Positions 12,086 through 24,475 of a DNA stretch of 64,000 nt are shown piece by piece. The notes below the pieces were generated by a model. The model searched no databases. It had not been told where the DNA came from and worked only from the letters and a program-made list of their open reading frames with translations. Position 1 is the first letter of the stretch; each line of letters starts with the position of its first letter. The translations under genes were made by a program, and so were the position numbers. This DNA comes from Norana najaformis (lineage: Eukaryota > Annelida > Clitellata > Crassiclitellata > Hormogastridae): assembly GCA_964023275.1 (NCBI GenBank), contig OZ029919.1:13174754-13238753 (forward strand), written 5' to 3'.

Positions 12086-12875
12086 TGCCGATCATGTACA
12101 TCAGCTGATTGTCATTCCATGCAACTAACAATAGAACATGACCTCACATCAAGCTTTTACATAATCAATGGAAACTCGTGGCTATTCGGCCAGTATCTTG
12201 CTGTTACTGGACGGGTTTCCATTCTGTTCAACACGACTGCGCCTGTGTAGCAATAGCCATGAGAATGAATGCAATGAATCAACAAAGGCTTTAAAATGTC
12301 TTCACTGTCAAAATGACCATCAACCTCCAACTGATCAAGGGCTTCCTTTGCTCAATTCCACTTTTCCTATAAAATAAATTTTTAAAAGAATCCACTGGCA
12401 GCCGGGCCCTGAATCATATAACCCAAATCCGGGCCAAAGAAGCATAACTATTATTTAAGCAGACTGCTGTTTCACTTTTAGGCTCACAGCTTAACAATGC
12501 AGAGTTGTGTGTGGCCTGTGAAGCCCTAGGGTGGGAGGTATCAAACAGCAGTCCAGAATGAATCAGTGAAGCATGATGATTACGGTAACAAATTTCTTTA
12601 AACTCTAAAAATCAACAGAAATTACTGGCTGTCATAGGGGTAGGCTGAAGGCATCATACCCTCATGGGTAAGGTGACTGCTCAACTAACTTTGAATAAGA
12701 CCTAAGTGCATATAAATATTCACATGCGCCCGTTAGATGACTGATTTATTATCCAATGACAGAGTGATGGCTAGTCAGAATAAACCGGGTAACCAGGCTG
12801 TATTTTGCCAAACTTCTGACACCTCTACCCCTAACCATTTAAAGCCAGTTCACTATTTGTGATCTCTGGCTTCTT
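12086..12875. other. Unresolved stretch inside the CR1 copy
   Basis: Expected to hold the endonuclease-to-RT linker of the minus-strand CR1 copy, but no clear motif could be read. Probably diverged or replaced sequence. Confidence 0.35.
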
Positions 12876-13058
12876 TCATGATTCCGCAATTCCAATTATG
12901 CCATGATTCTCATTAGCAGCACATAATTCCAATTCTGGTCTTTTTGTAACACTTACTATACCTCTCACATTTGCAAACATACACTTTAGAATTTTACTGC
13001 CTCTACTTTCCTTACACCTCCTGTCATGTGACCTACTGTGAGCTTCTTTTATTCTCAA
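12876..13058 (-). mobile_element. CR1-type LINE ORF2, start of endonuclease domain
   Basis: The minus frame reads KILKCMFANVRGIVSVTKRP then ELELCAANENHGIIGIAES. This matches the N-terminal endonuclease pattern LK-LY-NVRSI--K--EL---V----DII-ITE of CR1/L2 ORF2. It marks the 5' end of the insertion whose remaining pieces run down to 8890. Confidence 0.75.
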
Positions 13059-13209
13059 TATTCATCTTTAGTTTTGTTACAGTTAGTGAGTCTGTTACTA
13101 TGCTAACTGTCTTCTCCAAAAAAGTTAAAAGACTTCACAATCACAAAGACTTGTCTCAACTTTATATGCAATGCTGGTAACAAAAACTTTTAGAGGTCCA
13201 CTAGTGGGC

Positions 13210-14030
13210 TGTACTGTACACATTTAGTTTCTTGATCAAGAGACTTCCATGTAGACCATACTTTTCTTTCATAGTGGGAAGATCGTGTTCTACTATCCCA
13301 CTCACAGAGAAAGCAGCAAGATTTGGTGTATCCCTGTTGCATTTCCAGCAAGATGGCAATTACTTTTAGATCCCCACAGATCCAACACTCATAGTCTCAT
13401 AGTTAACAGAGTCAAGAAGAAGCTTAAAGCTCAAGTAAGACTCTTCAAACGAACAAGAATTGGTGGTAGTTCATTCGCATTATGCAGTAACACAGCTTTT
13501 AAAGTTAGCTTTGAAGGGTCAGTGAAGATTCTCCACTCTTCAGGTGTCTGTGCTCAATATTGAGAGATTTCATTAAACCATTGATCTCATGGCAGAAGAC
13601 AAGGTCATTTCCCAAAGGAAAGAACCGAGTTAAGTCCTTCTGGCAGTCATGGTATACTGAAATTTTCCTAATCTCCTCTAGCAGATCCCATTGGTGTAGT
13701 CTGGAGGCCAAAATTTCTGCCTTATTTTTTGACAAATCTAGATTTCTGATCAGGTCGCTCAATTCATTCAGTGTAATCCTGTGTGGCTCTTCAGAGGGTA
13801 TATGAGGAACAAAATCAGGATCTAATGATGTTGAGGGTTCAGATGATTTATCTCTGCCATGATCTGATTCTTCATCTTCAGATTCCAGTGAATAGTCTGC
13901 TGGTGGGTCAGAAATGGGAAGTCCTTCTCCATGAGGTACTGGGCAAATTGCAGACGGTATATCAGGGTAGCTGACAGTCCATTTTGTCTCCTTCGGGGTT
14001 CCCTGTTAAAGGGGTGGCACTGCACAAAAA
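13210..14030 (-). pseudogene. Broken copy of a dispersed mobile-element protein family
   Basis: Minus-strand frames recover LIRNLDLSKNKAEILASRL and QWDLL (13760-13690), then FTDPSKLTLKAVLLHNANEL (about 13530-13470). They end with WICGDLKVIAILLEMQQGYT and CCFLCEWDSRTR (13380-13300). I recognise the same motif order (LSK--AELLASRL, RLFIDSSK-SLKAVLLHNG, CGDLK-I--LLG-Q-GYTK-PCFLC-WDSR) from a high-copy family of uncharacterised proteins in invertebrate and fish genomes. I cannot name its transposon superfamily with confidence. Two or more frameshifts show it is dead. Confidence 0.6.
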
Positions 14031-17000
14031 TAGCAGTCTGTTACATGATTGGTTGGCTCTCTCCATATCATAGGCACAAGGGTAACTTTGACCTTTTAAT
14101 TTTACCAGTTCCAGAGTACAGAAGCGCAGGTATTGCAAAAAATATGTGAAGCCCAGCTTTTATCTTGGTTTCCCAATCTTGCACTCAAATAACAGCGATA
14201 AGCTTTCATAATAACCGGAGTAATGGAACGTTTCTGTGAGGAAAATGTTACAAAATACCCAATATTTAGAAGACTTCCCTTTATTAAGCGAAACTTAGTA
14301 TATCATAAAAACTAGAGCTAATAATAATTTTTAACTGTCACCTTCTTATTCAGTGCAGTAAGATTGGTCAATATCGACTAATTTCATAACTGAAACACTT
14401 AGGCTTTCGACCAGTGTAATCACTTATCTGCAACACTCGATCTTTTTCCCACAACCGGAAGTTCATACACAACATGGCCAGAATTCCCACAAACATTCAA
14501 TTTCTGCCATTAAGCACAGCTAGCTGCAGCTATAAACACTCATCTGGCTACAACTGATTACCTGGCTCCAGGCCACAATTGGTATGTTATGATTAGCTTC
14601 CATTTTGTGGTAGGAAGTAGTTTGAGGGAAGACCTCTGATCATGAGCATTACTTTTACATTAGTCATTCCAGTGCAGCTTTGCACATTGGGTGATGCAGC
14701 TTCTCCATTCTCCTTGATTAATTGTGACAAATGAATCCGTTTCATTGTTTCTGTTGCTAAAGTAGTTTTACCTGAATGACTACAAAATGTACTGTGTACT
14801 TCAAAATAAATAAGTATTACTTACTAGGACAATTTTGTATTTATTTCAAAATAAACACAAAATAACTGTGTACTTTTATGGAGGATGGTCTTCGGAGGCA
14901 GTCAACGAAGTTTTCCCCTTTTGCCCCGATACAAACTGCACCCTGGTTATGACAGTCTGACAAAATCTCCACATTATATGCGCTCATCAGTACATAGTTC
15001 TTTATGCATTACTTAAGAACAAATGAAAAATGTATCATGTGAATTGTATCTCATCTGATTGCAGAGTATACAAGAAAATCAAAAGAGCTTCTCTTTAAAC
15101 AGCAGGAGAAAAGAGGATGTCTTAAAAGCATAAAGAAAGACCAAAACACCAGATTCCTGGTTTCACAGAAGTTGTTCAGCTGCCTATCAGCCATATATGT
15201 TCCAATCGAATATCAGCCTAGCATACACCCAACCAATCAAGCAGACAGCCAGCCAACCACCCAGTCCTGATTCAACCCACATCAGTCAATCATCAAGTTA
15301 ATCAACCAGCAATTCAAATAACCAATCAAACAGTCTTTCACTACACCACGCAGACAGGCAGCCATGTGAATGATCTCCAACTCTCCAGCCAAGAAGAGAT
15401 TCAGCCAACTAGGAAACCAGACAATAGGAGATGTAACTTTGGTCTAGAAAGTGGGTGATACCAATTTCTTACCATCCTTTTATCCTGTGCATATTAATCA
15501 ATGTTTGACTAACAGAGTGCAAAGTCATCTGAGAATGTCAAGCTCATACTAATTTAAATGAGCATTCGTTATTTGCCAGGTGAAAGACTGGGCGATGGTA
15601 CCTCTAGTCCAAAAAGTTTACCCCATACCCTAAAAAATTGCACCTATGCAGACAATCAGGTGTTTCCAGCAATCAATGTGCCCACCAACCTGTTCTCGGT
15701 CAATCCACTGCCTAATGCCTAATTAATCACATAATCAAGAAATCAATCAACCACTCCATAAGCAAATCACAAATAGTCTTCTATTAATTTCACTAAAATT
15801 AATAAAACTGTTTCTTTGGCCGCAATTCCTGAAAAAAATGGTAGTGTGGCTCTTTGTTCAAAAAAGGTCTTAATGAATATCAAATCCAAAATCCCTAAGA
15901 TTAGAAAGGAGCTGAAAATAACCTAAAATGCAGATATCAAGCTCTAAGCTACAGAAACATCTGAACAAAGGAACAAAGAATGGTCTCAACAGGTCTCAGA
16001 CCTACCTAAAAAAAGGTCAGGTAACATCAACAATGTCAAAGTTGCAACTGAGACAGTTGAGGAGATCACTTTGAAGAAGTTTCGAGAAGATAAATCATAA
16101 CAACTGCTTATACTTAACACACCATCATGTCTTTCTTCGATGCATAACCAGAAACAGGCATTTCCTGCTCTAGCATTCAACATTTTTAAGCAAAAAGTGT
16201 TGCATGTAAATACTCTAGACTAGCTGCCTGCACAGCATGAGATAAATGAAACAACAGATGCTTCACACCATCTGAAGTAATTAAATCAAGGCATCAAAAA
16301 GCATCCAAATGCTCACATTCATCACCAGGTCCCAAGAAATCTAATATTCTAAACAGGTTTTTGTTATTTAAGCCTAATGTTGCTCAAGTCTGGATTGGCC
16401 AAACATGCAGACAAGTTTAAAAAGACAGTAACTTTCATATGATTCATTCTCAAAAGGTGTCTTACGATCAGACTTGACAAATTAGAATTCTTTGCAACCA
16501 TTAAAAATCAGCAACAGTTTGAGACAGTGGCACTATAGAAGTCTTCATTTTGATCCAGAAAACAATGCCATTAAAAGACTTCAAATAAAGGCAGATTACA
16601 TTAATTTTCGTGACTGTTAAGTAGCATTTTTCTATTCAGATGGTAAAAGGAACGCAAAGAAAAAAATGATGCTATGATAAAGTAGACAAAGTTGAAAGCC
16701 CACAGCCACCACACAGTCACAGTCTCTCACGACAAAATCTTATGACCAGTTGAATATTTCACATTCAAAAACCACCAATAAATATACAGCCCATGCCATT
16801 ATTAAATATGCACACTTGTATCAAAAGATTGTAACGAAGACTAAGTATGTCTTGAAAGGTCAGTCTTTTTAAAGTGGGGCCGTGGTTCTCTGCCCTTTCA
16901 GAACATCCAGGCTTTAAGTTAGTAAAATGAGGCTAAGGTAAAATGAAATTATAGTACATCTAGCCTTAATTGACTAACCTCTCTTCCATATATATATGTG

Positions 17001-18239
17001 GGTCATTCTTTGTCTGATCCCTGGAGCCAGTCATGAAATGAAACATCAAACATCCGTGAAACAAAAGATCAAACATTCTTTATTCATCAGTCAGCGATAA
17101 CTAGGCAGGAAAAGAGTATCGAGTTGCGGGTTCATTCTTTAACTTTGACATATCTGTTTGCCATTAGTTCAATAAGGACTGAACTTTGATATATGCAAGT
17201 TTCACAAAACAGAGTTATGTTTGCATGTGTTTGCATAGCCCGTTGCGGCCAGGCCACTGACTGTAATTCGATATAACGTAAAGTTCGAAATACCAAAGTT
17301 TTGTATACTGAAGTTACAGTGAAACTGGTTCATAGCAGCTGAATAACAGCAATATCTCCTAATTATTTCCATCCTCTAATCCTAGGAAAGTTATTGGGAC
17401 TATGGACCACTATGTTCCACCCAATGACCAGTTTCTAACAGCTGTATGACTGCATTAAGCACAGCAATAATTAACATCTCTTCCAGATATTAAGTATTAT
17501 TGCCACAATTTGCATTTGCAGCTTAATACATGGTACAAATTACAGCAGTGTTTATCAGCCATGTCACAATGTAAGGGCTCATGTGGGAGTATAGGGGCCT
17601 GAACTCATTCACCGGAGTTTGGCAGGCCTTGTTGATTAAGGCCTTGTGTGCTATTATGTAGTAGTGTAGATGCAAAAGCTAAAAATGTGCCTGAAAACAA
17701 ACTGGTTTCACTGGAAAAGGTAAAAGCAAACAAAAGGCATATATTATTTAATACAGTTAATAGCTAAAGGCTTGTTAAATCAAAAAAGGGTGGGGTTTTG
17801 AGAAATAGTCAATTATAATGTGAATTTTGTCCTGAAAGAATTGTAAATAATCTCAGCACTTGTAACTTCTGGCACACATTCTGCTGTTTACTTCACACTA
17901 AGCCTTGTTGACTTATAATCAAAATCAATACTACTAATATGCACTGAAATGCACCAGGTAACATTGCTATTTATAGTAAGTGCTGCTTAAACATTAGCAT
18001 CTCTTCAAGTCTTTCATTTTGCTGGAAACAAAAGTTCATTATTGTAATTGTTGAACCCAAGGGTTAGTTTGATTTGGTAACGTGCTGCGTGCTGCTCTTT
18101 CGACCCACACATCTGGTTTTCAAATCACATCTCCATTCTCTCTTGCACCTGCTTGATTTATATTGATGACTTTCACTGAATTTGATCCATGCTTGATTTC
18201 AAAACTGATCATTCTTTTACCTCACTTATAGCCTTTTAA
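14031..18239. other. No gene recognised
   Basis: No exon with supportive motif or splice context was found. A C/A-rich tract of CCAGCCAACC and CAATCAA words lies at about 15180-15360. The stretch reads as intergenic or as introns of a gene whose exons are not here. Confidence 0.45.
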
Positions 18240-18545
18240 CCAATTATAGCCAGTGCCCCAGTCACTGTTCATTTTAAGTCCTCTAACCAATCCATGTTCC
18301 ATACTTGCCTCCACTCTGGAACAACCTCCCACCCAAAGTCTGCAGATTCAGGTTCCACTTCTTAAAGAAATCATAACTTCATCCATCCAATCTGCCACAC
18401 TTCCAGTTTTATCAACCATAAGCATAACCCACCAGAACACCTTTTTTGTCTACTTTCCTCCCAAGACTCACAGCAACCAGGCCTTGTACTTCATGCAGTG
18501 TGTATGGACGACCTCTTTGACATGAATAAGCTGGTGCCCTGTGCT
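18240..18545 (+). mobile_element. LINE ORF2 C-terminal remnant
   Basis: One + frame reads PPLWNNLPPKVCRF and then FHFLKKS (about 18310-18370), matching the LWN-LP-----SFK--L end of CR1/L2 reverse transcriptases. Downstream, GACATGAATAAGCTGGTGCC resembles the GTGAATAAGCTGGTCCCC block of the (ATTACG)n-tailed family. Confidence 0.5.
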
Positions 18546-21500
18546 TAGCTCTTAAGTTGACACTAACTCCCATAGCATGATCCTTTAGACATCAACCTGG
18601 CAGCAAATCTGATCCAACAAGTTTTAGTCCTGATTTTACTTATTGCAGGTAAAGCAGCTTTTTCAAGTGATGCAGATGAAAAGTTGTCACTAACTGTACA
18701 TTTGATTATAGCATGGACTTACATTTAGCCTAACAACATTATTTCACAAAATCAGCAGCAAACTTGTTATTTGCACCCTAAATAGATCATTCTCTTCAAA
18801 CAACAGTGTTACTACTGACAGCTAATCAGTACATAAAATATCTTGCCTCTGCACCCTCTAGTGACCTCAACTACATGAACCAAATACATCAAGCGTAGGC
18901 TGCTGAAGGGACCATCAGACAACAAGAGAACCACATGAGGCTAAAAACATGAAGTTGCCAACACATCTTATCTTGAGTTGCTTGTTGGGGTTGGGTTAAA
19001 GGGGCTGATCATCTTCTTCCTCAAATCAAGAGATTCAGGGGAGTGACAACGAAATGTTCCGTTGCAAACGTGCTTTTGGTGCATCAAAAATATCATTGCA
19101 GTACACAAATTCTGCTACCAAGCCCGGCTGTTTCCTGATATGCCGCAGTGTCAATACAGTGAATTACCGTGCCTGCACATGTTCCCACATGCATTCTTCC
19201 ACATCTCTCCGGTTATTGATGTGTTATGACGATAATCTCGGCTTTGTGCAAGGACAAATTGCGATCAGTCTACGACAAGTGGCTCATGCACACACTTTCC
19301 AAGAAGCTATCAACTCCCAAATGGGAAATAACGACTCAAACATCTCAATAAGAAATGAATTTCCATTTACACAGAAAATTACGCAATGTGCACACAACAA
19401 AAACCTGCCCTGAACAGAGCAAACTGAAACCTGAAAACTTTATCAGAAGTAATTCAGCAATAACGATTATCAAATGTCTGCAAGTAAACCTCACCCTTGT
19501 TTACAGCCCACACACTTCAACTTGTGATAAATTTTAAATGAAAGAAGGCAGATTATTCACACAGTGTACAAGTTTTCACCCTGCAGCCTACATTCAGAAG
19601 CAAAAACAAAAGTGCATTAAATCCACAGTATAGTCAGTCATCTATGGACAAGAAGTTAACATGACAGTATGAATTTGTCTTTTAAATTCAATGACTGTCG
19701 CATGTGTGCTCGTGTGCGTGTGTGTGCTCGTGTGCGTGTGTGTGTGTATGTAGGCTATCACTCTGACCAATGAATCATTCTCCTGCACACAAACTGCTCA
19801 TTAAAACATCACACCACTCCCATTATCAGCTAGGTAGCTGGGATGGACCAAAGTAAATAGTTAGTTCAAAGCTACCTACATTGACATCATAACTGAAATC
19901 CTGGTCCATTGCATGGTTTACTGTTACCCTTCATTCGGTTAAGAAAAGCACAGAGTGCAAATACGGTTGGCCAAGGAACATGATAGCAGCTCACTACTTT
20001 ACCTAAAGTACCAATTCTGCTTGACCCAAAACCATTTAAATATGGCTTCCATGAAAACCAGAAGAACAAGGTTTCTAGCCACCCGGTCTATGAAATAATT
20101 GTCATGCAGAACAGAACAACTCAATGCATTAATTAATTATCATAATCCTCGAATGTCTGAATCTTATTAGCACTGTATGTAGGCCATTAATCACCACAAT
20201 AGTTCACCTGCAGAATTAATCATATAATTTATGCAAGAAGAAGCATCCAGAGACCAGATGTAAGTCTATAGATGCTAATCCTCCTCTTCCTTCTCCTCCC
20301 TCCTGTTGACTCCAAGCAACTTTGTTTGTAGCACAGAGAACTGAAAAAAGCCCGAATAAACAAACCAATCTGCCTTCTACTGTGCAGGCCAACTGCACAG
20401 GCCACTTTCACAGAGGCTATTCTTAACAACGGCCGGCCCAGTCTTTGTCCGCTAACCTCTCTCTATCAGCATTACTCGCATCTAGGACTCATAAGCATAC
20501 CAAGAAGTACTGACTTTGGCTCTTAACTAACAGTCTTCAGAAACAGTTTCAATACTAATAACATCAACACTCCCATTCAATGCCCTCAATTTACAAGCAA
20601 TTCTGTGCAACATTTGCATTCAATCACAAATCCCAATTCAGCAACAAGTTTACCAAACATGCACATTCAGCTGTAACCTCAATTCACCAGAACCCAATAT
20701 TAAACAGGATTCCAACCCAAGGAATTACCTATCCTCCTGATTAGCTCTAGCAATTCATGCACAACCAACACCCTCAAGCTATCAGATATCACGTCAATGT
20801 GATACCCAAAAGCTTAGGGTTGTTGGGAGTCCTCCAATGTCTCTGGGCTTGCCAGGCCTCTCTCCAACATTCTGTGCATTGTCACTGAAAATTCTCACAC
20901 ACCCCATGGTCCATGCAATAATTCACAGTCATTCATTAGTGGAAGACACAGGCTGCATCACTGAATGATGATGGAGGTTGTGTCTGCACTGCTTAAAGGG
21001 CCGACAGTTAAAATTCCGTTTCCTAATTCCACACTCTTGATGAGAAAGAACTAAATGAACACGTCGTTCTATTGGTCAGTACTTAGTTCAACTGAACCCG
21101 CATCAGCTGCATCATCTGTACCAGTGTATTTGCTTCAGGTATAAAACTGTAGACCAAGAAAAAGTAAAAAACTCAGTATTTGATCTTTTGTCTGCTACCG
21201 TAACAGAAAAACTATAGAGTCCAGTTAAAGGAAAACAGAAAGCCTCTTAAAATTTTTGCACCTATAATAATCAGTGTCTTGTGAGGCTAAATGGACAGTT
21301 CAGCCAAGGACGGAAATGGAAGCACAGTTCTCAGCAAGCATTACTCTAAGTTAAGCAAAGCAAGCTTTCATGAACTCTTATGTAGATGAACAATTTATGG
21401 ACTCAGTACATGTTTCTTCACAACAAAAGCTGCAGATTTAATTCAGCACTCTCCACTACCATTACGAATTCTAAGAAAAGAATTTGTACAACAGAAATTA

Positions 21501-21589
21501 CTTGGTTACAGAAAATTGCAGACTACAAAAATTTATAAACAATGCAGTGCAACAGTCCTTCAGTATGCAGACAACTTTGCTGGATAAAG
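18546..21589. other. No gene recognised; short GT tract
   Basis: No supported coding block. A GTGTGCTCGTGTGCGTG tract lies at about 19705-19750. The 119-codon + frame at 19054-19413 has no recognised motifs and no convincing splice context. Confidence 0.4.
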
Positions 21590-21865
21590 TCATTCAGAGA
21601 AGACTCCAATGATCTGGTCCCATGTGGAAAGAATACCAACTGACTGAATCCCAAAAAGGACACTACATGCAAGATTCCAAGGAAAGGGAAACAAAGGAAG
21701 ACCACCACTACGCTGGACAGACAAGATAAACGAAAATATAAAAACACTCAGACCAAACATAAGAAAAACACTAGATGTGACATATAACCAAAAAGAATGG
21801 AGGTATTTATTTGTAGCCACTGCCACCAAATGGATCGTGTCAGAAACTGATGACAATGACAATGA
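21590..21865 (+). mobile_element. LINE ORF2 C-terminal remnant (RTE/Jockey-like)
   Basis: The + strand reads SHVERIPTD, then IPKRTLHARFQGKGKQRK, then after a frameshift LDVTYNQKEWRYLFVATATK. This is the classic GH-ERM---R-PK--L, G-R--GRP--RW and D---W---- tail of RTE-like ORF2. At least two stops and frameshifts are present. Confidence 0.7.
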
Positions 21866-22406
21866 TGACAGTAACGATGATGAAATATGCTAATTCAGTT
21901 ACTTTACCTATGGTAATTGATAATCCTTCCCAGCACACAAAAATCCAACAAGCCCATCTGTCACCACTAGAGGTAGACACTAGTGAGACTAAACTGCTCA
22001 ATGACAAAATAGAAAATTCATTAAAAACAGTCAGTGTGGTGGTCTTTTATTACAGTCTGATGAAAGTGTCTGACTGTATGTGACAAAGACTCTGTGACCT
22101 ATTACTAGATAAATTTAGACACACAGCTTCTAATAGTGCAAAACAAGGCTCAGCGCAGAGTTTCTGCAACATAGTTATAGGGTTTACACGGTTTTTGTAT
22201 GTTTCGCAATATACCTTAGCAACAAAAAATAGCAAAAGCACAACTTAGCACAAAAACAAATTGACATATAATGATCGAGACCACAGATGAACAGACCAGA
22301 TAATAGAATACAAAAATTTTAAGACCAGCTTTAACTTACGTTAAGCTAATTTTCACAAAACAATGAACATCAAAATTATTATCAATATATATTAAAATTA
22401 TCATAA

Positions 22407-23236
22407 TGATAACCATCCGTCTGTCCGTCCGGCCTGCCCGCCCGTTCGTCCGTCTGTCCGTCCGGCCTGCCCGCCCGTTCGTCCGTCTGTCCGGCCTGCC
22501 CGCCCGTTCGTCCGTCCGGCCTGCCCGCCCGTTCGTCCCGTCCGTCCGGCCTGCCCGCCCGTTCGTCCGTCTGTCCGTCCGGCCTGCCCGCCCGTTCGTC
22601 CGTCCGTCCGGCCTGCCCGCCCGTTCGTCCGTCTGTCCGTCCGGCCTGCCCGCCCGTTCGTCTGTCCGTCCGGCCTGCCCGCCCGTTCGTCCGTCTGTCC
22701 GTCCGGCCTGCCCGTTCGTCCGTCCGTCCGGCCTGCCCGCCCGTTCGTCCGTCCGGCCTGCCCGCCCGTTCGTCCGTCTGTCCGTCCGGCCTGCCCGCCC
22801 GCCCGTTCGTCCGTCCGGCCTGCCCGCCCGTTCGTCTGTCCGTCCGGCCTGCCCGCCCGTTCGTCTGTCCGTCCGGCCTGCCCGCCCGTTCGTCCGTCTG
22901 TCCGTCCGGCCTGCCCGTTCGTCCGTCCGTCCGGCCTGCCCGCCCGTTCGTCCGTCTGTCCGTCTGGCCTGCCCGCCCGTTCGTCCGTCTGTCCGTCCGG
23001 CCTGTCCGCCCGTTCGTCCGTCCGGCCTGCCCGCCCGTTCGTCCGTCTGTCCGTCCGGCCTGCCCGCCCGTTCGTCCGTCTGTCTGTCCGGCCTGCCCGC
23101 CCGTTCGTCCGTCCGGCCTGCCCGCCCGTTCGTCCGTCTGTCCGTCCGGCCTGCCCGTTCGTCCGTCCGTCCGGCCTGCCCGTTCGTCCGTCTGTCCGTC
23201 CGGCCTGCCCGCCCGTTCGTCCGTCTGTCCGTCCAG
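22407..23236. repeat. GC-rich minisatellite, about 27 copies of a 25-33 bp unit
   Basis: The core GTCCGGCCTGCCCGCCCGTT recurs about 27 times in 830 bp. Spacers are built from CCGT, CTGT and CCGC tetramers, so unit length varies. Composition jumps from the AT-rich flanks to very high GC. Three minus frames and one plus frame stay open across it (277 to 344 codons), giving TDERAGRPDGR-type repeats. This is a by-product of a stop-free unit and not evidence of a gene. Confidence 0.97.
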
Positions 23237-24312
23237 TAACATCTCCCAAGCCACGGAAGACATTTGCAGCCAATCAGAGTGCTGATAAAGTTCAGATCAG
23301 TGCACAGACATAACAGCAAAATGGAATGCAAACAGTTTATCCGGACAAAGCAGGCAATTATTCCATACAACTGTCCTGCCCATCGATAGTGGTCATCAGG
23401 AAAGAAAATTGACAGAATCCCTGCAGCAGCAGCCTGCCTAAGGATGCAACAGCATCAAGACTACTGGCAATTCATTCTCAAACAACTCAGCCAGAAGGAG
23501 TATGGCTCATGTTGTCACCAGAATGAGAACTCCATTAAGAGTCAGGGCTCTCTATATTTAGCATTCTACACACATGCAATCACACTCACATGCACAAACA
23601 CACACACACACACATACAAACACACGCATACACACTTATATACATGTACACACAACACACCGAAATGCAAATGCTCACAAATCCATTGTAGCCTGCATGT
23701 CTGTAAGTTAAGTAAATTAAGTAAATAAGCAAGCAGGAAACCACTCAGCCAGCCAGACATATTGAAGAAAGTAATTATTTAAACTTCATTACAGATAAAT
23801 ACTTACAAGTGAAACTTAATACACAGAGGATAAGTAATAAATCAAGGGAAAATATTGATTTAGTAAATGACAGCATCTATGACCGCCTCTGGTAAACCTA
23901 GGCAGCAATTTCTCTGTATCAATACTTGTAGAATCATTGGATCTTGAAGGATCTCTGTGGCTTCATCCAGCCAATGTGATAGTAACCATCTTTACAAAAC
24001 AGCTAAAAAGCCATGACTCTCAACATCGTACTCAGCCACCTTCTAAAGCTCATTCACTCAGTATCGTAATTCATCTTGATGTGCCTACTTAACATGAATA
24101 GGGTGCACTTTACCATTTATCACTCCACCTCCAGTTTACAGCTGCTTCATCTTAAAACCATTATGTCATTCACCCACCCATACTCCATTCATCCCTACAA
24201 CCCATCCTACCATCCATCCATCCATCCATGATTGGGATTTCCAGAAAGTTGTAAAGGTACGACTGGTACTTAATCTTGCACCTTCTGGAAAACCAAAAGT
24301 AATAACAGCCTG
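23237..24312. other. No gene; (CA)n and ATCC tracts
   Basis: A CA-rich microsatellite lies at about 23595-23660 and a CCATCCATCCATCC tract at about 24210-24230. No exon recognised. Confidence 0.5.
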
Positions 24313-24475
24313 GAGCAGCAGAGGTCGCCAGCATTAGTAAGCCCCTGGGCCCAATTCCACCTGTGATGAAAGCATCATATCCAGGTAACAAGAGATCTAC
24401 ACACTCAAAAATCCGGAGGTAGGAGCTGAACCCAAACAATTTACTCCTGTCCTCTCGTTAAAACAGTTATTGCTC
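24313..24475 (-). repeat. Copy A of a 160-bp dispersed repeat
   Basis: On the minus strand it runs from CAATAACTGTTTTAACGAGA through GGGTTCAGCTCCTACCTCCG to GCGACCTCTGCTGCT. It is almost identical to the + strand copy at 26262-26425 (one visible A/G difference). It could be a SINE body, but no tail or clear A/B box pair was established. Confidence 0.75.

Noticed and set aside
12876..13058. Small host gene
   Set aside because: The frame matches the start of a LINE endonuclease and lies in line with other CR1 pieces.
19054..19413. 119-codon + frame
   Set aside because: No homology recognised, no clear donor or acceptor, and ordinary composition.
22336..23370. Open frames of 277 to 344 codons in four frames
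   Set aside because: They run through the GC-rich minisatellite, appear on both strands and encode only the repeat. No splice, start context or homology supports a gene.
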